From the NCBI GenBank assembly GCA_005878685.1, contig VBLN01000012.1:1-7580 (forward strand): 7,580 nucleotides of DNA, given 5' to 3'. Both the position numbers and the translations under genes were made by a program. This DNA is from Deltaproteobacteria bacterium. Lineage in GTDB: Bacteria; Desulfobacterota; Binatia; UBA9968. How positions within the stretch are numbered: position 1 is the first letter of the stretch; each line of letters begins with the position of its first letter. This document shows, one piece after another, positions 1 to 6,916 of this stretch. The notes under the pieces were generated by a model, which was not told the origin of the DNA, made no database searches, and was given only the letters and a program-made list of their open reading frames with translations.

Positions 1-237
1 AGCTTGCAAGGCTTAGCCCTGTGGACTTCGATTCTTGCAGTACGCCTGCTCTCGCTCACGGCGGTCCAGCTCCTTTTTGTCAAGGAGCGCGGATCATGGC
101 GTTACCTTTGGCTGGCCGCGGTTCTCGATTTTCTCAAGATTCCTTTGTGGCTGGAAAGTTACCTCGATCCCTATGTGGTTTGGCATGGGAAAAAATATCG
201 CGTTATGGCTGACGCCACCGTAAGGCCTGTTACTTGA
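1..237 (+). CDS. C-terminal fragment of a membrane glycosyltransferase (ceramide glucosyltransferase / HpnI-like)
   Basis: Only the last 78 residues are visible. The frame is open from base 1 and ends at TGA 235-237, so the catalytic domain lies outside the window. The fragment has a hydrophobic helix (about residues 5-27), a second hydrophobic stretch that begins with a Trp-Leu-Trp-Leu-type segment (about 34-55), and a basic tail containing VVWHGKKYRV. This layout, with two C-terminal helices and then a W-x-G-[KR]-[KR]-[YF]-R motif, is what I recall of the GT21-like family that includes ceramide glucosyltransferases and the hopanoid enzyme HpnI, which glycosylates bacteriohopanetetrol. Such enzymes sit in the cytoplasmic membrane and use a nucleotide-sugar donor. 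The gene is on the opposite strand to everything else here and converges on the DUF2203 gene, so it belongs to another transcript. The family assignment rests on the tail alone; another membrane glycosyltransferase is possible. Confidence 0.6.
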   Translation, partial: SLQGLALWTSILAVRLLSLTAVQLLFVKERGSWRYLWLAAVLDFLKIPLWLESYLDPYVVWHGKKYRVMADATVRPVT

Positions 238-299
238 AAAGGACGTCCCGCGCTATAGATTTTTTGAGTTCCTACGTCAGGGCGAATTATCGGGCCGGT

Positions 300-746
300 T
301 CAGTGATAGGAAATGTTTCCGCCCCCCTGATCGAGGTCAAGGAGAGGCCTCCGCCCTGCAAAACCATCTTCGATGTGATGCCAGTGGGTCAGGTTTTCTT
401 CCCCGTACCGCCAACAGAGGAAGACAATCTCTCCGGAAAAAACACAGGGAAAATCCACCAATCCCTCTTCAACACCTTTACAGACGCAACCGTAAGCGTT
501 GACTTCGTCCACCAGTTCCCTAACCTCCTGAATCAAGCAAGCAATCGTGTCCCTTTCGTGCAGTCGCTCCATCAGGTTCGGACTATCTGGACTGAGGTTC
601 TCTTCCCGGATAACGGTCTCTGTCTCCAGCCGCAGAAAATCCAGCTTGTCGAAGATCTGCTTCATTAGAGGACGCAGAAGCGGAAGGAGATTATTGGCCT
701 CTTCGACGGTAAACAAACGGGAAAACTGTTCCGAGGTTGCCATCAC
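300..746 (-). CDS. DUF2203 family protein
   Basis: This is a complete small soluble protein of 147-148 residues. The start is GTG at 746 or the next codon, ATG at 743; a GGTGGA directly upstream (752-747) fits the ATG slightly better. The family signature is clear: an N-terminal FTVEEANNLLPLL segment (residues 12-24), a helical middle likely to form a coiled hairpin (about 25-83), then GLVDFP (95-100), a Val-Phe-Leu-Cys-Trp-Arg-Tyr-Gly-Glu core (108-116), a Trp-His-His cluster (122-124) and DGFAGRRPL (127-135). These match DUF2203, whose biochemical role is not known to me. Three Cys (87, 89, 101) and the His cluster could bind metal, but that is speculation. It lies 25 bp after the lpxC fusion and is probably the last gene of the run, since the gene beyond converges. 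The tail after residue 136 is Gly-rich and probably disordered. Confidence 0.88.
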   Translation of the reverse strand: MMATSEQFSRLFTVEEANNLLPLLRPLMKQIFDKLDFLRLETETVIREENLSPDSPNLMERLHERDTIACLIQEVRELVDEVNAYGCVCKGVEEGLVDFPCVFSGEIVFLCWRYGEENLTHWHHIEDGFAGRRPLLDLDQGGGNISYH

Positions 747-771
747 TCCACCGCGATCTGAGACAAGGCAG

Positions 772-2067
772 CTACAGGTTCATTTCGAGCTTAATCTCCC
801 GCAAGAGAGCAATATTATCCGCATGTCCAGTCATATGAGCGGTGACCATGCCACGAATCGGACGCCCTAGAAGAAAGAAATCGCCCACGATATCGAGAAT
901 TTTGTGACGCGCAAACTCTTCCGGGAAGCGCAACTCGGTATTGATCACTTTTTCGTCATCGACAAGGATGCAGTTGCTCAGGCGCCCTCCGTTGATGAGA
1001 CCCAACTGCTCGAGTTTTTCCATATCTTTGAGAAAGCCGAAGGTTCTTGCCGGCGCGATCTCCTCTTTAAACGATTCAGGATCTTTAGAGAGATACGTAT
1101 ATTCCTGGGTTCCTATCGGCTTCGGATAGCTGAGGAGATATCGCACCCCGAAGGTTTCTGCGGGCTCCACGGCGATAGACTCTCCATTTTGCTCGCCAAC
1201 CCGATAGGGCCGGTCAATGACGATCTCGGACCATTCCTCCTCCTGCTCTTCGATCCCTGCTTCTTCAATCAGCCGACAAAACTCCAGGGCCGAGCCGTCC
1301 ATGATGGGGATTTCGCCATGCGTCTTCACCAACAAGTTACTAATCCCGTAGCTGTGCAGGACCGCCAGAAAGTGCTCTACGGTTCCCACGACGATCCCTC
1401 TGCCTCGGAGCGAAGTCGCGTATCCCGTAGATCCCACATAATCCAAGTGGGCCGGAACTGTCGCATCGGCCGATATGCCGCTAAAGAGAATCCCGCTATT
1501 CGGAGGCAGGGGATGGAGAATCAGGCCGGTCTTAATACCCGAATGAAGCCCTTGGCCTGAAATGACAACGCTCTTCTTTAGCGTCTTCTGCCTTAAGCCG
1601 TCGCCCGAACGTGAGGCGGACACAGTCGTCCGCCGAGAGCGGCCTTTTTTCTTTGCCGCTTTTGAACCCCTTTCTTTTTCCTCGACCGATGCAGCTTCCC
1701 CCAGCGCGCGCCGAACAGTCAACAGCAAACCGTCGAGCGAGAGCGGCTTCTCGATGAAGTCAAAGGCTCCCAGCTTCGTCGCCGCTACCGCCGTATGGAT
1801 ATTCCCATGGCCCGAAACCATAACAACGTTGACCTCAGGCGCTTGCTTCTTGATCTCTTTAAGAAGCTCAATCCCATCGACTTTGGGCATCCATATATCG
1901 AGAAGCACGAGTCGCGGACGCTCTTTCGAAATGAGTTCCAATGCCTTGCTTCCGTCAGAGGCCTCGATCACTCGGTACCCCTCATCCGTGAGAATTTCCC
2001 GGATGGACTCCCGAATGCGCTCCTCATCATCGACAACAATGGTTTCCGTGGTTCTCTTTGTGCTCAC
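772..2067 (-). CDS. lpxC: NtrX-type receiver domain fused to LpxC (UDP-3-O-acyl-N-acetylglucosamine deacetylase)
   Basis: One uninterrupted 431-residue frame, GTG start, TAG stop. Residues about 8-122 are a receiver domain with all key positions: acidic pair D13/D14, phospho-acceptor D57 (LVLLD), S85 and K107. The segments SGHGNIHTAV and FDFIEKPLS are typical of NtrX. Residues about 125-160 form a Lys/Arg/Ser-rich linker. Residues about 160-431 are a full LpxC, which removes acetate from UDP-3-O-acyl-GlcNAc in the committed step of lipid A synthesis in the cytoplasm. Visible active-site residues are E231/H232 (TVEH), H388, K389, D392, D396 and H415 (TGH), matching the E. coli Zn ligands H79, H238, D242 and catalytic E78 and H265. 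Free-standing LpxC is about 300 residues, so the receiver is an extra N-terminal module. The AAA+ and DNA-binding parts of NtrX are absent. It follows the NtrY-like kinase gene by 28 bp, so control by phosphorylation is the natural inference. Confidence 0.93.
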   Translation of the reverse strand: MSTKRTTETIVVDDEERIRESIREILTDEGYRVIEASDGSKALELISKERPRLVLLDIWMPKVDGIELLKEIKKQAPEVNVVMVSGHGNIHTAVAATKLGAFDFIEKPLSLDGLLLTVRRALGEAASVEEKERGSKAAKKKGRSRRTTVSASRSGDGLRQKTLKKSVVISGQGLHSGIKTGLILHPLPPNSGILFSGISADATVPAHLDYVGSTGYATSLRGRGIVVGTVEHFLAVLHSYGISNLLVKTHGEIPIMDGSALEFCRLIEEAGIEEQEEEWSEIVIDRPYRVGEQNGESIAVEPAETFGVRYLLSYPKPIGTQEYTYLSKDPESFKEEIAPARTFGFLKDMEKLEQLGLINGGRLSNCILVDDEKVINTELRFPEEFARHKILDIVGDFFLLGRPIRGMVTAHMTGHADNIALLREIKLEMNL

Positions 2068-2077
2068 TATCCCTCAT

Positions 2078-2083
2078 CCCTCC
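2078..2083 (-). promoter_or_regulatory. Shine-Dalgarno site for the receiver-LpxC fusion
   Basis: GGAGGG on the minus strand lies 10 nt before the GTG start at 2067. A second, closer GAGGG (2071-2075) leaves only 3 nt. The site supports starting translation at the receiver domain, so the fusion is translated from its own start rather than being read through from the kinase gene. An ATG immediately after GGAGGG is in a different frame and is not the start. Confidence 0.6.
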
Positions 2084-2095
2084 AAGGGTCCTTTG

Positions 2096-4321
2096 CTAGG
2101 AAGAAGCGACTTGTCTTCTCACCTCGCGGGAATCTACCCGACCCCGCACCGGCAATTCGATGATGACGCGAGTACCCTTGGGATCGTTGGGGCGCACTCG
2201 AATGTAGCCCCGGTGATCGGCCACAATCGCGCTGACGATGGCCAGCCCCAAGCCGGTTCCATCCTTTTTGGTAGAAAAATAGGGTTCAAAAATCCTGGCC
2301 CTCACATCCGGAGCCAAGCCGCAGCCGTTATCTGCTACTTCCAACTGAACGACACCGAGAGACGGCTCATAAGCAGTGGAAACTCGGACCTCTTCCTTTT
2401 CTTCCACTGCGGCGACTGCGTTGTCCAAGAGATTGACGAGGGATCTCTTGATCTGGTCCCGATCTAATTCAAGCGGCGGCAGCTCTCCGTTTTGAAAGTG
2501 GAAGTCGATCCCCTTGTGTCCCTCCTTGAAGAGAAAGAGGGCCTCCTTGACGACCTCATTCAAATCATTGGGCGCCAATTCTGCGGCCGGAAGACGGGCA
2601 AACTGAGAAAACTCGTTGACCAGGTTTTTTAGTTCCTCCACTTGCTTGATGATGGTTGTCGTGCACTTATCCAAGATCGCTCCGTTGCCTTCAAGCAGCT
2701 TCGCATAGCGCTTCCTCAGCCGCTCGGCAGAGAGCTGGATGGGCGTCAATGGGTTCTTGATTTCGTGCGCGATCCTTCGCGCCACCTCGCGCCACGCCTC
2801 CATCCTCTGAACCTTTTGAATCTGCGTGATGTCCTCCAGAAAGACCATGACGCCCAGGATGTCCCCCTCGTCGTCTCTCAAGGTGGCGGCGGTGACCATC
2901 ACCGTGAGAATTCGGTCCGGGAGCGTTATTCTCATCTCGCGCTCGACACTGGCACGGCTCTTGACCTGGTCCATGATCTCGCTCATCGCCTGAAGGTGAT
3001 CCAACTGGAAGACGGCCAAATAATTCCTCCCCAAAACTTGCGCTGCCTTCACGCCCAACATCTGCTCCGCGGTTCGGTTGATGGTTGTGATCCTTCCCGA
3101 CGGGTCCACGGAGAGTACCCCGGCGGTAATATTTGCCAACAGAGTCTCGGTATAGCGACCTCGTCGCTCGAGCTCTAAATTGATCTGCTTTAGGTCGCGC
3201 GTCATCTGGTTGAAGGAGTCGACCAGCGTGCCGATCTCATCGTCGCCGCTGGATTCGATCTGATAGTCCCAGTTCCGGTGCGCTACCTCGTGGGTTCCCT
3301 CCGCAAGCTTCTGGATAGGCACGGTGATCCCTTTGGCCAGATAGAGACCAAACCAGGTTGCAGAAAAGATAATGACCAATGTAATCAAAAGCAAAGTGAG
3401 CAGGTAACTGTTCTTAATCGGCTGTTTGAGAATCGTCAGATGCTTGTACTGCTCGTAAGAGCGCGAGATCTGCAAGGCGCGCTTGGTGATACTTTTGGGA
3501 ACGTAGTAATCCACCACCACCACGCCCAGAATTCTCCGGTCGCTGCTGTAGACGGGCACGCCGCCGCGGATGATATCTCCCTCGCCGAAGGGTTGAGTGC
3601 GCGTCACCTGCAACCCGCGCAGGGCGCGATCCAGGAAGTCGGATTCCGGCTTAATGGTTACCCCGGTGGGAACCTGATCGTTAAAAGCAACAACAAGGAG
3701 CTGGCGATCGGGCGAGAAAACCTCCACGGTCCCGAGATTGTATTCCCGCTGTTTCGCCTGGATAAACTCCTTGAGCTCCTCAAAGCGCTGTAAGTCAAAG
3801 AGCTTCTCATGCGTGATCCGCTGGCTGAGCTGGCGAGCGTAAAAAAGCGCATTGTTCCCTGAGTTTTGATAGTAGGTCTGGCCGATCTCCAGAGAACCCT
3901 GGAGGGCGTTCTCGACCTGAATATCCAACCATCTCTCGAAGGAGCTCGTCACAAAACCTCCCGCGATGAAGAAGAGCAGGAGGGTGGGCACGAGAGACAA
4001 CGAGATAAAGGCCAAAACCAGACGGACCCGAAGACGAGATCCCAAGATCCGCCGCTTCCTCTCAAAGATGAGCTTCACGACGTTTCGGACTACCAGAAAG
4101 ACCAAGAGGACAAGCAAAATAATGTTAATATTGAGCAGGAGGAAAAAGGCGATGTTGTTGCTAAGTGCATAGGCGGGCGAGACCTCGGGGAGCTCGACTT
4201 CGAAAAAAGCGAAAAGCAGCACTGTCAGAGTGGTGATCAGAATCACCAGCCCTTCGCGCTTTCTCCGCTTGGCCTCCTCCTTGCGGAGAGTCTCCTCCAA
4301 TCCTTCTTCTACGTCGGGCAC
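2096..4321 (-). CDS. ntrY: NtrY-like membrane sensor histidine kinase
   Basis: A 741-residue sensor kinase, complete, GTG start and TAG stop. After a charged N-terminus come hydrophobic segments at about 25-40, 57-80 and 99-125, an extracytoplasmic region (about 126-305) and a fourth helix at about 306-329. These are followed by HAMP (about 327-382), PAS (about 390-500) and the kinase core. The H-box is RIAHEIKNPLTP with phospho-acceptor H519. The N-box Asn is N634, the G1 motif is DNGCG (664-668), the F-box is FEPYF (678-682) and the G2 motif is GTGLGL (688-693), so ATP binding and autophosphorylation look intact. This order is that of NtrY, which normally pairs with the regulator NtrX. Here the next gene, 28 bp downstream, carries an NtrX-type receiver fused to LpxC, its likely phospho-partner. 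The signal sensed is unknown; given the partner, an envelope or membrane cue is plausible, and nitrogen sensing should not be assumed from the name. Confidence 0.93.
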   Translation of the reverse strand: MPDVEEGLEETLRKEEAKRRKREGLVILITTLTVLLFAFFEVELPEVSPAYALSNNIAFFLLLNINIILLVLLVFLVVRNVVKLIFERKRRILGSRLRVRLVLAFISLSLVPTLLLFFIAGGFVTSSFERWLDIQVENALQGSLEIGQTYYQNSGNNALFYARQLSQRITHEKLFDLQRFEELKEFIQAKQREYNLGTVEVFSPDRQLLVVAFNDQVPTGVTIKPESDFLDRALRGLQVTRTQPFGEGDIIRGGVPVYSSDRRILGVVVVDYYVPKSITKRALQISRSYEQYKHLTILKQPIKNSYLLTLLLITLVIIFSATWFGLYLAKGITVPIQKLAEGTHEVAHRNWDYQIESSGDDEIGTLVDSFNQMTRDLKQINLELERRGRYTETLLANITAGVLSVDPSGRITTINRTAEQMLGVKAAQVLGRNYLAVFQLDHLQAMSEIMDQVKSRASVEREMRITLPDRILTVMVTAATLRDDEGDILGVMVFLEDITQIQKVQRMEAWREVARRIAHEIKNPLTPIQLSAERLRKRYAKLLEGNGAILDKCTTTIIKQVEELKNLVNEFSQFARLPAAELAPNDLNEVVKEALFLFKEGHKGIDFHFQNGELPPLELDRDQIKRSLVNLLDNAVAAVEEKEEVRVSTAYEPSLGVVQLEVADNGCGLAPDVRARIFEPYFSTKKDGTGLGLAIVSAIVADHRGYIRVRPNDPKGTRVIIELPVRGRVDSREVRRQVASS

Positions 4322-4328
4322 TTCGATA

Positions 4329-4334
4329 CTCCTT
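4329..4334 (-). promoter_or_regulatory. Shine-Dalgarno site of the NtrY-like kinase gene
   Basis: AAGGAG on the minus strand with a 7-nt spacer to the GTG at 4321. It supports this non-ATG start, which leaves a short charged N-terminal segment before the first membrane helix. Confidence 0.7.
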
Positions 4335-4370
4335 CGAACCGCTTAAGAGGTGAAAAAAAACAAACGAATT

Positions 4371-4583
4371 TTACCTCCTAAAAAGGTAAAGAACAAGGGT
4401 GAGGAGCAGGCTGATGAGGAGACACGTTGCCAAAGGAAAATAGAAAGTAAAACGACCTCGTTGGATGTAGATATCGCCCGGAAGATGGCCCAACCAGGGG
4501 ATTTTCGATCCGATAGAGAAGATAAGCCCCATGACCACCAGGAAAATGCCCAAAAATATGAGCGCCTTACCGAAGCTCTGCAT
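4371..4583 (-). CDS. DUF2905 family small membrane protein
   Basis: A 70-residue protein with ATG start and TAA stop. It has two membrane helices (about residues 6-25 and 48-67) joined by a loop with WLGHLPGDIYIQRGRFTFYFP, which I recognise as the DUF2905 signature: a Leu-Pro-Gly-Asp-Ile motif followed by a basic and aromatic stretch. The end is Arg-Arg, so both termini are probably cytoplasmic if the helices form a hairpin. Function is unknown. It begins 19 bp after the ruvB stop, with an AGGA 7 nt before the ATG, and ends 49 bp before the kinase gene, so it sits inside the apparent operon. As far as I recall, genes of this family are often found beside ruvB, so the position supports the call but does not give a function. 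Confidence 0.88.
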   Translation of the reverse strand: MQSFGKALIFLGIFLVVMGLIFSIGSKIPWLGHLPGDIYIQRGRFTFYFPLATCLLISLLLTLVLYLFRR

Positions 4584-4602
4584 CCTAGGGTCCTAAAAGT
4601 TT

Positions 4603-5640
4603 TTAGAATAGACTTTCTTGTTTCTTGGAGCTGATAGCTAGATTTGTCCCTGGCTTTCGGCCAAAGTGCTCATAGGCAAGAGCGGTCGCCACTCGTCCGC
4701 GGGGCGTGCGGTGCAAAAAACCGGCCTGAATCAAATAAGGCTCGTAGACGTCCTCGATCGTATCTTTTTCCTCGCCAATCGAAGCTGCTAAAGTCTCCAC
4801 GCCCACAGGACCTCCGGCGAATTTGTCTATCAAGGTAAGCAGGAGCAACGTATCCATTTTGTCGAAACCCATCGGGTCGACCTCTAACATCCGCAACGCC
4901 TCTTCGGTCACCTGCTTCGTGATCCTTCCGGCTGCCTTGACCTGAGCATAGTCACGCACGCGGCGCAGGAGCCGATTGGCAACTCTCGGGGTTCCGCGAG
5001 ACCGCCTGGCAATCTCCGCCAACCCTTCCTGTTCGCCGACTACATTCAGTAAAGCAACAGACCTCCCGAGAATTTGTGTCAATGCCTCCGAGTTATAAAA
5101 GTCTAAGCGAAATATAGCACCGAAACGATTGCGTAAGGGAGAGGTGAGCAGCCCCGAACGCGTCGTCGCGCCGACCAACGTAAAGCGCTTCAACTCCAGC
5201 TTGATCGACCTGGCGGATGGGCCCTGGCCGATCATGATATCGATCTGATAGTCCTCCATCGCCGGGTAGAGCACCTCCTCCACCACGTGGTTCAGCCGAT
5301 GAATCTCGTCAATAAAGAGGATATCGCCTTCTTCGAGGTTCGTCAGCAGCGCGGCCAAATCTCCGGGCCTTTCGACCACCGGTCCGGAGGTCGCCCTGAT
5401 ATTCACACCCATCTCTCGGGCGATGATATAGGCGAGAGAGGTCTTGCCCAAACCGGGAGGACCGTGGAAGAGAATATGGTCGAGAACGTCCTTCCTTCCT
5501 CGGGCCGCGGCAATGGCGACCTTAAGGTTCTCCTTGATCGGATCCTATCCTACATACTCCTTGAAGCTTCGAGGACGGAGGTTGACCTCGTACTTCAGGT
5601 CTTCTTCTGTTCTCTTGGGAGTAAGCTGCCGCGAATCCAT
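4603..5640 (-). CDS. ruvB: RuvB Holliday-junction branch-migration ATPase, interrupted by an in-frame TAG at codon 32
   Basis: RuvB is the hexameric AAA+ motor that, with RuvA, drives branch migration of Holliday junctions. Homology runs for 345 codons from ATG 5640 to TAA, close to the roughly 336 residues of E. coli RuvB. Counting the stop as residue 32, visible motifs are Walker A GPPGLGKT (K66), Walker B FIDEIH (D111, E112), sensor 1 GATTR, the LRNRFG arginine-finger segment, sensor 2 RGTPR (R219), and a winged-helix C-terminus with [10 protein letters not shown]. Codon 32 (5547-5545) is TAG in the context YVG-stop-DPIKENL, where the family has Gln. The frame is otherwise unbroken. The only downstream restart is TTG 5451, inside Walker A, which would not give a working ATPase. 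The ATG has no clear Shine-Dalgarno site, and an in-frame TAA two codons upstream excludes an earlier start. It is either a sequence error or a nonsense-mutated gene. Confidence 0.85.
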
Positions 5641-5690
5641 TTTTTACAATTGCAGATTTCAACTTTAAGAAATGGCTTCTTGACTTGGAC

Positions 5691-6275
5691 CTATTGGCTC
5701 AGTCGGCGCAATGCTTCCTTCAAAACCTCCGGGAGCGGTCTTTCGCCTCGCTGCGTGATTTCCCGCACATGATTCTCAGCCTCCGCACGCCGATAACCTA
5801 GATTCACCAGCGCGGAGACCGCATCTTGCATCAACCGTGAGCCGTTACCTTGTCCTGTCTCTTCGGTCCGGAGAGTCAAAAACTTATCTCTCAGCTCGAC
5901 GACCATGCGCTCGGCAAGCTTCTTCCCTACTCCCGGGATGGAAACAAGTCGTGGTTGATCCCCTTCCTTGAGCGCTTGGGCAAGATCGTCCGCCGGGATA
6001 CCCGACAGAATATTGACAGCCAGCTTTGGCCCGATCCCAGCGACGTTATTCAGCAGCAGAAAAACCCGCTTTTCCGCCAGTTCCAGAAAACCAAAGAGCT
6101 GCAAGGCATCCTCTCTGAGATGGGTATGAATGTGAAGGGCGACGGGCTCTCCGATCTCCGGCAGGCGATAGAAGACACTCAACGGAATGAAGACCTGATA
6201 TCCGACACCGCCAACGTCTATGATGACTTCTCCGGGGATCTTATGCGCCAGGTTCCCGCTAATCTTGGCAATCAC
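5691..6275 (-). CDS. ruvA: RuvA, Holliday-junction DNA-binding subunit
   Basis: A complete 194-residue RuvA, near the usual length of about 200, with GTG start and TAG stop. The N-terminal OB-fold domain opens with MIAKISGNL and includes DVGGVGYQV (20-28) and THLREDALQLFGF (51-63). The middle domain has two helix-hairpin-helix motifs, AGIGPKLA (79-86) and PGVGKKLAERM (114-124), which contact the junction backbone. A variable linker (about 133-147) leads to the small C-terminal domain (about 148-194, with ALVNLGYRRAEAE) that binds RuvB. RuvA forms tetramers on four-way junctions and loads RuvB rings. It starts 21 bp after the ruvC stop; no strong Shine-Dalgarno site is visible, so it may depend on translation of ruvC. 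The 50-bp gap to ruvB is the longest spacing among the ruv genes. Nothing in the protein looks damaged. Confidence 0.95.
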   Translation of the reverse strand: MIAKISGNLAHKIPGEVIIDVGGVGYQVFIPLSVFYRLPEIGEPVALHIHTHLREDALQLFGFLELAEKRVFLLLNNVAGIGPKLAVNILSGIPADDLAQALKEGDQPRLVSIPGVGKKLAERMVVELRDKFLTLRTEETGQGNGSRLMQDAVSALVNLGYRRAEAENHVREITQRGERPLPEVLKEALRRLSQ

Positions 6276-6296
6276 AGTAGATCTAGACCTGTGGGG

Positions 6297-6905
6297 TCAC
6301 TCCCGAGCCGCCTTCAACCCTCGGGTCTTTCCGGGAGACTCCGCACTGGCGTAGACGGCGCGGGCCGCCATGACCCGCGTTTGGAATGCACGTTCATGCA
6401 GACAGCAGATCGCAGCAGCAAGCGCATCGGCGGCGTCTGCTGGGATCTTCCCGGACAGATGAAGGAGCGAGCCAATCATCATCGCCACTTGCTCTTTTGA
6501 AGCCTGACCATAACCCACTACGGCCTGCTTGATCTCGGCCGAGGTATATTCATAAACCGATACGCCGTTCTCAGCGGCGGCGAGTAAAGCAACCCCGCGC
6601 GCTTGTCCAAGCTTGAGCGCGCTTTGCGCGTTGCGAGCGAAAAAGACCTTTTCTAAGCTCACGCGCTCAGGTTTGTATTGTTCGATGACCTCCTGGAGAC
6701 CACGGTAAATCCTTCTCAGGCGGCCTCCCTGGCCGAGATTCGCTGAAGATCCTATGGTGCCGTGGGCCAGATGCCGAAGCGAGCTCCCTAACATCTCTAC
6801 CACTCCCCAGCCCGTAACGACCGTGCCGGGATCCACTCCCAAAATCCTCTGAGCGCTCCCTCCCGGCTTCGCCCCCGCCCCCCGACTCGGTCGCGCCGTC
6901 ATCAC
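6297..6905 (-). CDS. ruvC: RuvC, Holliday-junction resolvase
   Basis: RuvC is the dimeric endonuclease that cuts Holliday junctions symmetrically. The 202-residue product carries the RNase H-like fold's acidic active site: D25 in ILGVDPG, E85 in VSLEKVFF, and D157/D160 in PADAADALAAA, corresponding to E. coli D7, E66, D138 and D141. FFARNAQSALKLGQARG (88-104) and the YTSAEIKQAVVGYGQASKEQV region (120-140) are also typical of the family. The product is about 29 residues longer than E. coli RuvC: roughly 19 extra residues (Gly/Ala/Arg-rich) before the usual start and a basic tail. The GTG at 6905 is followed at once by ATG 6902, and a GAGG at 6916-6913 fits either. No good start is visible at the normal N-terminus, only a TTG. 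It is the first of the compact ruv genes and is 110 bp from yebC. Confidence 0.95.
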   Translation of the reverse strand: MMTARPSRGAGAKPGGSAQRILGVDPGTVVTGWGVVEMLGSSLRHLAHGTIGSSANLGQGGRLRRIYRGLQEVIEQYKPERVSLEKVFFARNAQSALKLGQARGVALLAAAENGVSVYEYTSAEIKQAVVGYGQASKEQVAMMIGSLLHLSGKIPADAADALAAAICCLHERAFQTRVMAARAVYASAESPGKTRGLKAARE

Positions 6906-6912
6906 CCCCGAT

Positions 6913-6916
6913 CCTC
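6913..6916 (-). promoter_or_regulatory. Probable Shine-Dalgarno site of ruvC
   Basis: GAGG on the minus strand, 7 nt before GTG 6905 and 10 nt before ATG 6902. It is short, but it is the only purine-rich site close to a start codon, and it favours the N-terminally extended form of RuvC. Confidence 0.45.

Noticed and set aside
238..299. Bidirectional terminator between the convergent genes: GACGT/ACGTC inverted repeat (242-246 and 274-278) and a T run at about 259-264
   Set aside because: The arms are only 5 bp with a 27-nt loop, and the T run lies inside the loop rather than after the stem. A terminator is expected here but is not convincingly visible.
1562..2467. Long open plus-strand frame (301 codons) opposite the kinase and receiver genes, and similar ones at 904-1560 and 5850-6500
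   Set aside because: They lie antisense to genes with clear domain homology, and their translations are Ser/Arg-rich or patternless. They are by-products of the coding bias of the real strand.
4371..4379. AGGAGGT on the minus strand, resembling a perfect Shine-Dalgarno site
   Set aside because: It is the two terminal AGG Arg codons plus the stop of the DUF2905 gene. No suitable start follows, and the kinase gene has its own AAGGAG closer to its start.
5545..5547. TAG reassigned as Gln (alternative genetic code)
   Set aside because: TAG is the terminator of ruvA, the kinase gene and the lpxC fusion, each at the natural end of its family homology, and no other in-frame TAG interrupts a gene.
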